Positions 18,877 to 27,232 of a DNA stretch of 63,853 nt are shown one piece after another (within the stretch, counting starts at the first letter, position 1; each line of letters begins with the position of its first letter). Both the position numbers and the translations under genes were made by a program. The stretch is from the NCBI RefSeq assembly GCF_944388875.1, contig NZ_CALXKQ010000017.1, positions 1-63,853 on the forward strand, in the 5' to 3' direction. The notes under the pieces are model-generated. The model saw only the letters and a program-made list of their open reading frames with translations, did no database searches and had not been told where the DNA came from. This stretch comes from an uncultured Brachyspira sp. (GTDB lineage: Bacteria > Spirochaetota > Brachyspiria > Brachyspirales > Brachyspiraceae).

Positions 18877-19013
18877 ATTAGATCTCCAAAAATATTATTT
18901 TAATTTATTTAATACCATATTAATATATTTTATAACATATTTTATTATAAATCAATATAAAATATATAAAAAAATTATTGACTTAAAATATATAATACTG
19001 TATAATAAAAGAT

Positions 19014-19058
19014 GTGGGGGTAATGGTTTTTTAGGGTTCGATTCCCTTAACTCCCACT
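19014..19058 (+). other. tRNA-like minihelix: acceptor stem plus T-arm without D and anticodon arms
   Basis: GTGGGGG (19014-19020) pairs with CTCCCAC (19051-19057) as a 7-bp acceptor stem with one G-T pair. It is followed by TA, as at tRNA positions 8-9. A T-arm of AGGG, TTCGATT loop and CCCT lies at 19033-19047; the loop carries the invariant TTC. About nine nt replace the D, anticodon and variable regions. No CCA follows. It is best read as an internally deleted tRNA gene copy or an old integration-site remnant. Confidence 0.5.
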
Positions 19059-19172
19059 GGTTATAAATTAATATAATATTTTTGATTTTATTACTTATTC
19101 AATATATCAATCTTCAATTAAATCAAACAAAAATTTTTTTATTTGCAGGCATACACTAGTACATTTAAAAAT

Positions 19173-20780
19173 TTAATACAAATAAGCATTAAAAAATCTA
19201 TATAAACCCTGCGAGTCATATTCCACGCCCTTTAATGTTGGTGATACTAATAATGCCTCAGAGTAAAAATATATTGGTATTACAGCATTATCTTTTATAA
19301 AAATATCCTCTGCCAAATGAAGTGCATGCATTCTTATATTATTATTTTTGTTTGTGGAGGCTATGTCAATGTAATCATCAAATGCCTTATTAGAATAAGA
19401 GCCGTAATTATTAGGAGCATCGCTTTTAAAAATATTCAAAAAATTAATAGGATCATTATAATCAGCATACCATAAATAAACAGCTAAATCAAAATCTCTA
19501 TTATACATATTCTGAAGATAAGAAGCCCATTCATGTTTTACTATCCTAACATCAATATTAAGTGCATCTTTAATCATGTTCTGCACGGCATCTGCTATAT
19601 TTACATCAAACTCTCTTGTCGCTATAAGCAAATCAATAACAGGAAAGTTTCTGCCGTTTTCATATCCAGCTTCTGCTAATAATTTTCTTGCCTCTTCAAT
19701 ATTTTTTTTATAATCATCAATATTGATATTATCTCCGCCTTTTTCTCTGAAATCTCCATTAACATCATTAATACCATAAGGAACCAAACTTCCAGCAGGA
19801 CGCTCACCGCATTTTGTTATTGATTTTACTATATAATCTCTGTCTATAGCTAAAGATAATGCTCTTCTTACTCTATTATCTTTTAAAGCTTCTTTATTGT
19901 TTAGATTAAATCTATAGTAGTATGAGGCAGCTACTGGTACTATATGAACTACTTTCTTTTTCTTTAGAGTTTCTATATCATTTCTAGGAAAAGGCTTTGC
20001 AAAATGAATAGAACCATTAAGAACTCCGGCAAGAGAAGTGTTAGGCTCTTCCATCAAAAGAAAAGTCAATTTGTTTGGCTTTATATTTTCATTGTTCCAA
20101 TAATTGGTATTTCTTTCTAGTATTATACTTTTATCAAAATTTATCTCTGTCATTTTAAAAGCACCGTTTCCGATATAGCTTTCAGGCTTTAATGTCCATT
20201 CATCGCCGTATTTATTTATTATATCCTCACGCACTGGATAAAATGGAGGATAAGCAGCAAGCTCTAAAAAGTACGCTGTAGGACTGTTTAATTCTACTTC
20301 AAAGGTATAATCATCTATTGCTTTAACTCCAAGCTCCTCTATAGATTTTTTACCGCTTATTACTTCTTTTGCATTTTTTATCACTTCAAAATAATAGCTG
20401 TATTTATTAGCAGTTTTAGGATCAACCGCACGCCTCCAAGTATATACAAAATCATTAGCTGTAACACTTTTTCCGTCGCTCCATTTTGCATTAGTTCTTA
20501 TATGAAAAGTATAAATATTTCCTTCATTATTAATATCCCAGCTTTCTGCTGCTCCGCCTATTATTTTATTATCTGCATCTTTTTTTGTAAGCCCTTCAAA
20601 AGCATGAAGAATATATATCATAGTAAGATTATCAGTATTCAAAGTTGGATCAATAGTTAAAGGCTCAGGTGCAAGATTTATCACTATATCATTATTTGTA
20701 TTAATTTCTTTTTTTGAAACTTTTGAACATGATATTATTGAAAGTATTAGTAAATTGAAAGTAATTATTTTTTTTATCAT
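19173..20780 (-). CDS. oppA: Oligopeptide ABC transporter substrate-binding lipoprotein (OppA/SBP family 5)
   Basis: The lipobox IISC gives a lipidated Cys at about residue 18. The mature chain has family-5 solute-binding features: LAPEPLTIDPTLNTDN, GGAAESWDINNEGNIYTFHI, AKWSDGKSVTANDFVYTWRR, then the core and the SDAPNNYGSYSN region near the end. The length of 535 aa is typical. It is lipid-anchored and would deliver peptides to an Opp permease whose genes are not in this window. It is a monocistronic orphan receptor; Brachyspira genomes usually carry several such paralogues. AAAGGA precedes the ATG. Confidence 0.92.
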   Translation of the reverse strand: MIKKIITFNLLILSIISCSKVSKKEINTNNDIVINLAPEPLTIDPTLNTDNLTMIYILHAFEGLTKKDADNKIIGGAAESWDINNEGNIYTFHIRTNAKWSDGKSVTANDFVYTWRRAVDPKTANKYSYYFEVIKNAKEVISGKKSIEELGVKAIDDYTFEVELNSPTAYFLELAAYPPFYPVREDIINKYGDEWTLKPESYIGNGAFKMTEINFDKSIILERNTNYWNNENIKPNKLTFLLMEEPNTSLAGVLNGSIHFAKPFPRNDIETLKKKKVVHIVPVAASYYYRFNLNNKEALKDNRVRRALSLAIDRDYIVKSITKCGERPAGSLVPYGINDVNGDFREKGGDNINIDDYKKNIEEARKLLAEAGYENGRNFPVIDLLIATREFDVNIADAVQNMIKDALNIDVRIVKHEWASYLQNMYNRDFDLAVYLWYADYNDPINFLNIFKSDAPNNYGSYSNKAFDDYIDIASTNKNNNIRMHALHLAEDIFIKDNAVIPIYFYSEALLVSPTLKGVEYDSQGLYRFFNAYLY

Positions 20781-21134
20781 ATATTTTCCTTTTAAAGTTT
20801 TAAAGTTAAAATTTTTTTATAAGAAGCATACTTATTATTTTTATTGATATATTGAAAATTTTTAAGTTTGTCAATTTTTTATTGTTCTTTTTCCCGCCGC
20901 AAAAAGAACCAAAAAGTGCAAGTATTAAAATTATTATTAAATCATACTAATTATGTTTTATATGTAGGGTAAATTACTAAATTCAGTGTAAAATGTAGCC
21001 TTTTTGCTTCTCGCCGAAGGGGGTCTGTGCCTGTGGCAACAAAAGAAGTGGGGGGGTGCGGAGGCTAGTCCCAACAAATACTAAAATTTAAAAATTTTCA
21101 GTACATACTACGAGGTTAAACAAAATTGTATTTT
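20781..21134. repeat. 354-bp intergenic region with GC-rich patches of dispersed-repeat type
   Basis: There is no ORF of note. Two segments stand out against the AT-rich background: TCCCGCCGCAAAAAGAACC (about 20892-20910), and a stretch at 21000-21085 with CTCGCCGAAGGGGG and a G7 run near 21050. Their composition is unlike the neighbours, and they look like a dispersed extragenic element. Shorter relatives with an ACACTTCGC core occur at about 26313 and 54450. The G7 run could be length-variable. Confidence 0.45.
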
Positions 21135-22475
21135 TTAACCTAAAATATCACTTATAGACTTTACACACAAATCAACAGCCTTATCTATCTCTTCTTCATT
21201 AATTATCAAAGGAGGATTAAAATATATAACATTACCCAAAGGTCTTAATAATAATCCTCTCTGAAGTGCTTTTTTATATATTTGATAACCCATTCTGAGT
21301 TTAGCGTCAAAACCTTCTTTTGTATTTTTATCAGCAACTAATTCCATTGCATTAATAAGTCCTATATTTCTAATCTCTCCTATATTTGTATGATTTAATA
21401 ATTTTTCTTTTAATTTATTATTTAAATATTTTGCCCTTATTTGTGCCTTATTTATAATATCATCTTCTCTTAAAACTTTTTGTACAGCCAAAGCAGCAGA
21501 GCATCCCAGAGGATTACCGCTGTAGGTATGACTATGCATAAAAGCCTTGCCTTCATTATAGTCAGCATAAAAGGCATTGTATATTTTATCTGTTGTGATT
21601 GTTATAGCCATTGGCATGTAGCCTCCAGTTAAACCTTTTGAAACACACATTATATCAGGGCTTATGTCGGCATGATCGCATGCAAACATTTTTCCTGTTC
21701 TTCCGAAATTTGTAGCTATTTCATCAGCAATAAAAACTACATTATATTTATCACAAAGCTCTCTTAACTTTTTTAAGTATAGAGGAGGATATATTCTCAT
21801 TCCAGCAGAAGCCTGAAGCAAAGGCTCTATTATAACAGCACAAGTTTCATCAGCATATTTTTCAAACTTTTTCTCTGCATCTAAAAAGCATTCGCATTTG
21901 CAGGTTTCTCTGTTTTGATTATATTTGCATCTATAACAGTCTGGAGCTTCTATATGAATAGTTTCCATAAGCATAGGCTTGTATATTTTTGCATACAAGT
22001 CCAAACTTCCAACGGATAATGCACCTATAGTTTCGCCATGATAACCGTCAGTAAAGCACATAAACTTTATTTTTTTAGTATTGCCTATTTGATGCTGATA
22101 CTGAAAAGCCATTTTTAAAGCAGCCTCAACAGATGATGAACCGTTATCTGAAAAATTAAATTTAGTGAGTCCTTTAGGAAGTATTTTTACAAGCTCTTCG
22201 CATAATTCAATAGCTCCTTCATGTGAGAAGTTTGCAAATATTACATGCTCTAATCTGTCAAGCTGTGATTTTATAGAAGCATTTATTTTGTCATTGCAAT
22301 GCCCAAGAAGATTGCACCACCAAGAACTTACAATATCAATATATTCTTTTCCGTTTTTATCATAAAGATATATTCCTTTTGCTTTATCTATTATTATAGG
22401 AGGAAGCTCTTCATAGTCTTTCATCTGTGAGCAGGGATGCCAAATATATTTTAAGTCTTTCTCTTCTAATGTCAT
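21135..22475 (-). CDS. bioA: Adenosylmethionine-8-amino-7-oxononanoate aminotransferase
   Basis: A PLP enzyme that converts KAPA to DAPA in biotin synthesis. Class-III aminotransferase features: IWHPCSQMKDY at the start, SWWCNLLGHC (about 50-60), GYHGETIGALSVG (about 145-157), IADEIATNFGRTG (about 250) and the PLP lysine in VSKGLTGGYMP (about 278-288). There is a Cys-rich insert, CYRCKYNQNRETCKCEC, near 185. It is the last gene of birA-bioB-bioD-bioA, 12 nt after bioD. Confidence 0.95.
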   Translation of the reverse strand: MTLEEKDLKYIWHPCSQMKDYEELPPIIIDKAKGIYLYDKNGKEYIDIVSSWWCNLLGHCNDKINASIKSQLDRLEHVIFANFSHEGAIELCEELVKILPKGLTKFNFSDNGSSSVEAALKMAFQYQHQIGNTKKIKFMCFTDGYHGETIGALSVGSLDLYAKIYKPMLMETIHIEAPDCYRCKYNQNRETCKCECFLDAEKKFEKYADETCAVIIEPLLQASAGMRIYPPLYLKKLRELCDKYNVVFIADEIATNFGRTGKMFACDHADISPDIMCVSKGLTGGYMPMAITITTDKIYNAFYADYNEGKAFMHSHTYSGNPLGCSAALAVQKVLREDDIINKAQIRAKYLNNKLKEKLLNHTNIGEIRNIGLINAMELVADKNTKEGFDAKLRMGYQIYKKALQRGLLLRPLGNVIYFNPPLIINEEEIDKAVDLCVKSISDILG

Positions 22476-22487
22476 AATAAAACCTTG

Positions 22488-23165
22488 TTATTCAAAAAGA
22501 GATGATAAATTATCAGCATGAAATTTGTTTTCTTTCTTTAAAGTATTTTGTATAACAAGCCCTGCTGTATTTATTCCAGTTATCTCTTCTATCATTTTTT
22601 TATTGTCTTCATGCATTACATTTCCTATTTCAAATCTATTTAATATAATGCCTTTAATCTTAATTTTTTTACTTCTCATATATTCTACGGTAAGTACAGC
22701 AGAATTAATTGTACCAAGTCCTGCATCAGCTACTATTAAACAAGGCAAGTCAAGCTCTTTTATAATATCTTCTAAAAATATTTTTTTATCATTATCATAT
22801 CTTATAGGACATATTATACCGCCGCTTCCTTCCACTATCATATAATCATGCTTTTTAGATATATCTTTATAAGCCTTTTTTATTACTTTCATATCTGTGG
22901 GATTGCCCTCAATTTGTGCTGCCAAATGAGGAGAATATGCATGCTTATAAGTATAAGAAACCATTTCATTATACTCATCTTCAAGATTTGCCTTTCTTTT
23001 TACATACCAAGCATCGCTGTCTTTTATATCACTGCTTCCGCTTAAAGCTGCCTTATAATAGCCTATATTAAATCCTTCATCTTTCATACGTTTGCAAATA
23101 AGTGCAGACACATAAGTTTTTCCTACATCAGTACCAGTTGCAGTTATAAAAAGAGCTTTAGCCAT
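22488..23165 (-). CDS. bioD: ATP-dependent dethiobiotin synthetase
   Basis: It closes the ureido ring on DAPA using CO2 and ATP. The P-loop GTDVGKT is at residues 11-17, the substrate Lys region YYKAALSGS at about 37-45, and VEGSGGIICP at about 113-122 is the switch-II-like motif. Its length of 225 aa is normal. It lies 21 nt after bioB and 12 nt before bioA in the biotin operon. Confidence 0.94.
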   Translation of the reverse strand: MAKALFITATGTDVGKTYVSALICKRMKDEGFNIGYYKAALSGSSDIKDSDAWYVKRKANLEDEYNEMVSYTYKHAYSPHLAAQIEGNPTDMKVIKKAYKDISKKHDYMIVEGSGGIICPIRYDNDKKIFLEDIIKELDLPCLIVADAGLGTINSAVLTVEYMRSKKIKIKGIILNRFEIGNVMHEDNKKMIEEITGINTAGLVIQNTLKKENKFHADNLSSLFE

Positions 23166-23186
23166 TAAAAATATCCTAATAAAATA

Positions 23187-24188
23187 TTAATCTTCTGTTA
23201 ATTCTATTTTATATCCTAACTCTTCAGCCATTTTTTTGTCTGTTTCTATTGAAATACCCGCGGTAGTAAGCATATCTCCTGTTATAGCAGCATTTGCCCC
23301 AGACAAAAAACATGATCTTCCTTTATCTTCTAAAAGTCCCCTTCCTCCTGCAAGTCTTATAAATGCCTTAGGATTAATAAATCTGTATACAGCTACTATT
23401 CTTCTCATATCATCTAAAGTTAAAGGAGTAATGTTTTCAAAAGGAGTGCTTGCTATAGGATTAAGCATATTAACAGGAATAGACATTATACCAAGCTCTC
23501 TTAATTCTAATGCCATATCAATTCTGTCTTCCCAACTCTCCCCCATTCCCATAATGCCTCCGCTGCACACAACCATTCCAGCTTTTTGAGCAGATTTTAT
23601 AGCATTTATTTTTTCATCATAAGTATGAGTAGTACAAACATTAGGAAAGAAATTTCTTGAAGCTTCCAAATTATTATGCACTCTTCTAAGTCCTGCCTCT
23701 TTCATTTTTTTAAATCCTTCCTCATCAAGAAGCCCCAAAGATGCACATACATATCCGTCAGTTTCTTTATTTATAGTTTCTATTGCATCATATACTTTAT
23801 CTGCTTCTTCTCCATATAATGCCCTACCTGATGTTACTATAGAGTATCTTAAAACACCTCTATCAAAATCACTTTTACCCTGCTCCAATATTTTATCTTT
23901 ATCTAAAATATCATACTCCTCGCATTTGGTATCATAATGAGCCGACTGAGCACAGAACTTGCAGTTTTCAGAACATTTTCCGCTTTTGGCATTTATTATT
24001 GAGCACATATCAAATACATTAGAACAAAAATGCTTTCTTATAGTATTAGCAGAAATGCATAATCTTTCTAAAGGAGCTTCAACTAATTTTAATGCCTCTT
24101 CTTTAGTTATATTATATCCATTAAGTACTTTATCTTTTAATTCCTCTAAATTTATTTCTGTTTTTATTAAACTTTCAATATTACTCAT
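23187..24188 (-). CDS. bioB: Biotin synthase (radical SAM)
   Basis: It inserts sulfur into dethiobiotin. The radical-SAM cluster CSENCKFC (C72, C76, C79) is intact, and the motifs YSIVTSGRAL, VHNNLEASRNFFPNVCTTH, CSGGIMGMGE and NMLNPIASTPFE are those of BioB. The C-terminal IRLAGGRG carries the Arg that binds the [2Fe-2S] cluster. Its length of 333 aa is normal. AAGGAG lies 10 nt before the ATG, and birA is 19 nt upstream in the same operon. Confidence 0.96.
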   Translation of the reverse strand: MSNIESLIKTEINLEELKDKVLNGYNITKEEALKLVEAPLERLCISANTIRKHFCSNVFDMCSIINAKSGKCSENCKFCAQSAHYDTKCEEYDILDKDKILEQGKSDFDRGVLRYSIVTSGRALYGEEADKVYDAIETINKETDGYVCASLGLLDEEGFKKMKEAGLRRVHNNLEASRNFFPNVCTTHTYDEKINAIKSAQKAGMVVCSGGIMGMGESWEDRIDMALELRELGIMSIPVNMLNPIASTPFENITPLTLDDMRRIVAVYRFINPKAFIRLAGGRGLLEDKGRSCFLSGANAAITGDMLTTAGISIETDKKMAEELGYKIELTED

Positions 24189-24207
24189 TTTTTATGAACT
24201 CCTTAAT

Positions 24208-25191
24208 TTATGATAATCTATAGTTAACACTGCCAGATGTAAGCCTATCAACTTTACCATTTTGCAATTCTATTATAAGGGCAAAAGTTTTATCTATATC
24301 CAAAACTTTAACTATATTCTCTGCACCATCTATATTAACTGCAACCTTCTTACCTATTAAAAAAGAACGCTTTTTATATTCTTCATAAAAATTAATATCA
24401 TTAAAATAATATTCGTACAGATTTTCTAATATCCTTGCTATTAAAATATTTCTTATATCAGAATTTGAATTATCAGAATTAATAGATGATGCTATATTGT
24501 GAAGTTCCTTAGGAAAACCATTCTTAGGAAAATTAACATTTATACCAATACCTATAACAGCATAATCAAGTCTTCCGTCCTCAAAACTAAAAGCACCCTC
24601 TGTAAGTATGCCGCATACTTTTTTCTCATTGATAAATATATCATTAACCCATTTTATCTGTGTGTTTTCATTCGTTATCTCTTCTATAGATTTTGAAACT
24701 GCCATAGCTGCTGCCGTAGTTATGAATGAATTATTAAAATACTTATTCTCATTTCTTAAATTTAGTATTATGCTCATATATATACCTGTACCGTAAGGAG
24801 AGAAAAAAGATTTTCCATTTCTTCCGTATCCGCTTGTCTGCTCTTCTGCAATCACTACAGTACCGCTGTCAGCTCCGTTAATTGCAAGTCCTCTAGCTAT
24901 TATATTAGTTGATTCTACAGTTTTATATATGAGAAAATCAAACTTATCCCTGTATTTAATCATATTATCTTTTATAATTTTTGATGAGAGAATATCCGTT
25001 TCCTTTGACATTGCATAGCCTTTATTGGATACTGCATGAATATCATAACCTTCATTTTTAAGAGATTTTATTGCTTTCCATACAGCTGCTCTGCTTACAT
25101 TAAGCTCATTTGCTAATTTTTCACCTGATATAAAAAGTCCTTTATTTGACTCTAATATAGATATTATATTTTCTTTTATGTTTCTGCTCAT
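24208..25191 (-). CDS. birA: Bifunctional biotin operon repressor / biotin-[acetyl-CoA-carboxylase] ligase
   Basis: An N-terminal winged helix (about 1-65, with NVSRAAVWKAIKSLKNEG) precedes the ligase domain: biotinyl-AMP loop GYGRNG (121-126), KWVNDIF and GILTEG, and the SH3-like C-terminal domain ending VDRLTSGSVNYRLS. Having the DNA-binding domain makes it a group-II BirA that can repress. It is first in the birA-bioBDA operon, with a BirA-type operator 27 nt upstream, so autoregulation is likely. No Shine-Dalgarno is visible before the ATG, and the predicted -10 lies almost against it, so the message may be leaderless. Confidence 0.94.
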   Translation of the reverse strand: MSRNIKENIISILESNKGLFISGEKLANELNVSRAAVWKAIKSLKNEGYDIHAVSNKGYAMSKETDILSSKIIKDNMIKYRDKFDFLIYKTVESTNIIARGLAINGADSGTVVIAEEQTSGYGRNGKSFFSPYGTGIYMSIILNLRNENKYFNNSFITTAAAMAVSKSIEEITNENTQIKWVNDIFINEKKVCGILTEGAFSFEDGRLDYAVIGIGINVNFPKNGFPKELHNIASSINSDNSNSDIRNILIARILENLYEYYFNDINFYEEYKKRSFLIGKKVAVNIDGAENIVKVLDIDKTFALIIELQNGKVDRLTSGSVNYRLS

Positions 25192-25217
25192 AGAAATAGA
25201 ATAACATACATAAAAAT

Positions 25218-25253
25218 AATTGTCAACTTTAAAAAATAAAAAGGTTTACAATT
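25218..25253 (-). promoter_or_regulatory. BirA operator overlapping the birA-bioBDA promoter
   Basis: TTGTCAACT (25220-25228) and GGTTTACAA (25243-25251) are inverted half-sites 14 nt apart, matching the known bacterial BirA consensus TTGTAAACC-N14/16-GGTTTACAA. On the minus strand the near half-site contains TTGACA, which acts as a -35, with TATTCT 17 nt downstream as -10. Biotin-bound BirA would therefore block polymerase directly. Confidence 0.82.
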
Positions 25254-25323
25254 TAAATAGATTTACAAAAACAATATTATAGTTACATATATTATAAATT
25301 TATTAATACAGGATAGTAATAAC

Positions 25324-25353
25324 TTGACAATACTAAAAAATTAAATATATTAT
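25324..25353 (+). promoter_or_regulatory. Sigma-70-type promoter of the 249-aa TPR gene
   Basis: TTGACA (25324-25329) is followed by 18 nt and TATTAT (25348-25353), or by TATATT at a 16-nt spacing. The start codon at 25374 is about 14 nt after the predicted transcription start and has no Shine-Dalgarno. Confidence 0.55.
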
Positions 25354-25373
25354 TTTTATAATAAATAAATATT

Positions 25374-26123
25374 ATGAGTACTAATATGTCATCATCAGAA
25401 AAATATTATGAAGAAGGTATTAATTATTATAAAAATGGAAAATACGAAAAGGCTTTAGAATATTTTGATAAAGCAATAGAACTTGATAATACAAAGTCAA
25501 AATATTATAGTAATAGAGGCGGAGTAAAAAATGAATTAGAACAATATAAAGAAGCCGTAAAGGACTATGATAAAGCTATAGAATTAGACCCTAATAATAA
25601 TGCCATTTATAATAACAGAGGAAATGCTAAAGCAAATTTAAAACTATATGAAGAAGCTGTAAAAGACTATGATAAAGCTATAGAGTTAGACAATAATGAC
25701 AGCACTGCATATTATAACAGAGGAAATACTAAATCAGATTTAAAACTATATGAAGAAGCTGTAAAAGATTATGACAAAGCTATAGAATTAGACCCTAATT
25801 ATGCCGATGCTTATAATAATAGAGGAAATGCTAAATCAGATTTAAAACTATATGAAGAAGCTATAAAAGACTATGATAAAGCTATAGGGTTAGACAATAA
25901 TGACAGCACTGCATATTATAACAGAGGAAGTACTAAATCAGATTTAAAACTATATGAAGAAGCTGTAAAAGATTACGACAAAGCTATAGAATTAGACCCT
26001 AATTATGCCGATGCTTATAATAATAGAAGTGTTGCTAAATTTAATTTATTTCAATATGAAGAAGCTATTAAAGATTATAAAAAGTCTTTAGAATTAGATT
26101 CTAAGAATAATATTTCTATATAA
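25374..26123 (+). CDS. Tetratricopeptide repeat protein, 249 aa
   Basis: It consists almost entirely of seven 34-residue TPR units, from SEKYYEEGINYYKNGKYEKA to the end. Units alternate in a two-unit (204-bp) higher-order repeat: STAYYNRG...DLKLYEEA then ADAYNNRG...DLKLYEEA, present twice nearly unchanged. There is no signal peptide, so it is cytosolic. It resembles the TPR region of the protein at 15228 but lacks that protein's N-terminal extension. It has its own promoter and stands alone. A scaffold function is inferred. Confidence 0.85.
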   Translation: MSTNMSSSEKYYEEGINYYKNGKYEKALEYFDKAIELDNTKSKYYSNRGGVKNELEQYKEAVKDYDKAIELDPNNNAIYNNRGNAKANLKLYEEAVKDYDKAIELDNNDSTAYYNRGNTKSDLKLYEEAVKDYDKAIELDPNYADAYNNRGNAKSDLKLYEEAIKDYDKAIGLDNNDSTAYYNRGSTKSDLKLYEEAVKDYDKAIELDPNYADAYNNRSVAKFNLFQYEEAIKDYKKSLELDSKNNISI

Positions 26124-26626
26124 AATATTCAAAAATATATATTGTTTGAAATAAAATATAATTATTTGTAATTTAAGGTATTATTTAGAATTGTTTAAAA
26201 AGTACTTTATAATATTTTAATAATTTACAAATTATTAAAATAATGTTTTATATGTTGTATAATTTATTATTTAATATATCAATATGCAGTATTTCATCTA
26301 CTGTAGGCACACTTCGCGGGGTGTACTTCGTCGGTATGCAGAACACAATTATAATTAAAAAAATATTCAATCAAAAACTATAAGTATTAATAAATTGAGT
26401 TTTAAAACAAGTATAGCTTTTGAAAAATAAAAATATATAAGTACAAAGTATATACATGTTTTTATTATGATTAATTTATAAGTATAATTAATATACAAAA
26501 TAGATTTTTAAAGCGTATATAAATAATACATATTTTTATTATTATAAATATAAAAATTAAAAAACAACAAAAAAACGTATAATTAATAAACATGTTTTAA
26601 AATTTAATTGGTACAATTATTGCATA
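26124..26626. other. Gene-free intergenic region with a small GC-rich patch
   Basis: About 500 bp with no ORF that looks real. The only compositional feature is GGCACACTTCGCGGGGTGT followed by ACTTCGTCGG (26307-26335), which can fold (ACAC with GTGT) and resembles the patches at about 21010 and 54450. The rest is AT-rich without clear repeats. Confidence 0.4.
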
Positions 26627-26735
26627 TATAATAGTGTAAGCGATGATGAAAAGCTAAAAGGCTTAAATAAATTAATAATCGCTTAAAATAATAAAATTAA
26701 GAAATATAAAAAAGTTAATATAAAAAAGGAGTTTT
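26627..26735 (+). promoter_or_regulatory. hsp20 promoter and structured 5' leader
   Basis: TATAAT (26627-26632) places the transcript start near 26638. The leader then forms a stem of TAAGCGAT (26637-26644) with ATCGCTTA (26678-26685), with an inner AAGC/GCTT hairpin, ahead of AAAAAGGAG at about 26726. No CIRCE element is seen. The structure could be an RNA thermometer or a repressor site; neither is proven. Confidence 0.5.
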
Positions 26736-26739
26736 AACT

Positions 26740-27162
26740 ATGACTAAAAATGTATTTTTACCAGCTTTACATACTATATTAGATGATTTTAGAGGTTTTG
26801 ATGAGGCATTTAACAGCTTATATAATAGCAATGAAATAAGAAAAGTATCCCGCTGCAATGTGGAAGAAGATGATAAAAACTATTTAATAGAAATGGATAT
26901 GCCTGGTGTTAAAAAAGAGGATTTAGAAATAGGCATAAAAGAAAATATATTGTCTGTATCAGCAAAACGCAAAAAAATGATGAAATCAGAAAACGGTGAA
27001 TCTAAAGAAGAAGTTATATCAAGCTATGAACAAAGCTTTAATATTAGTACAAAAGGTATTGATGTAGAAAATATAGAGGCTAATTTAAATAATGGAGTTT
27101 TGACTATTACTCTTCCAAAGAAAGAAGAAGTTAAATATGAGAAAAAAATTAATATAGCTTAA
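26740..27162 (+). CDS. Small heat-shock protein Hsp20 (alpha-crystallin), copy 1
   Basis: An ATP-independent holdase chaperone. The alpha-crystallin domain (about residues 42-135) has the motifs IEMDMPGVKKEDLEI and NNGVLTITLPKKEE. The N-terminal 40 residues begin MTKNVFLPALHTI. Its length of 140 aa is normal. It is first of a tandem pair; from DMPGVKK to LPKKEE the two proteins are almost identical. A ribosome binding site AAAGGAG lies about 9 nt upstream. Heat or stress induction is expected from the family. Confidence 0.93.
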   Translation: MTKNVFLPALHTILDDFRGFDEAFNSLYNSNEIRKVSRCNVEEDDKNYLIEMDMPGVKKEDLEIGIKENILSVSAKRKKMMKSENGESKEEVISSYEQSFNISTKGIDVENIEANLNNGVLTITLPKKEEVKYEKKINIA

Positions 27163-27232
27163 TTGCTTAAATCAGAGGTTTGTGAAAAATACTTAATGAT
27201 GATAAGAATTAATAAAATAAGGAGATTTTAAT

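Noticed and set aside
18776-19066. 96-aa plus-strand ORF
   Set aside because: It overlaps the start of the dynamin gene, lacks a ribosome binding site, and its 3' part is the tRNA-like element.
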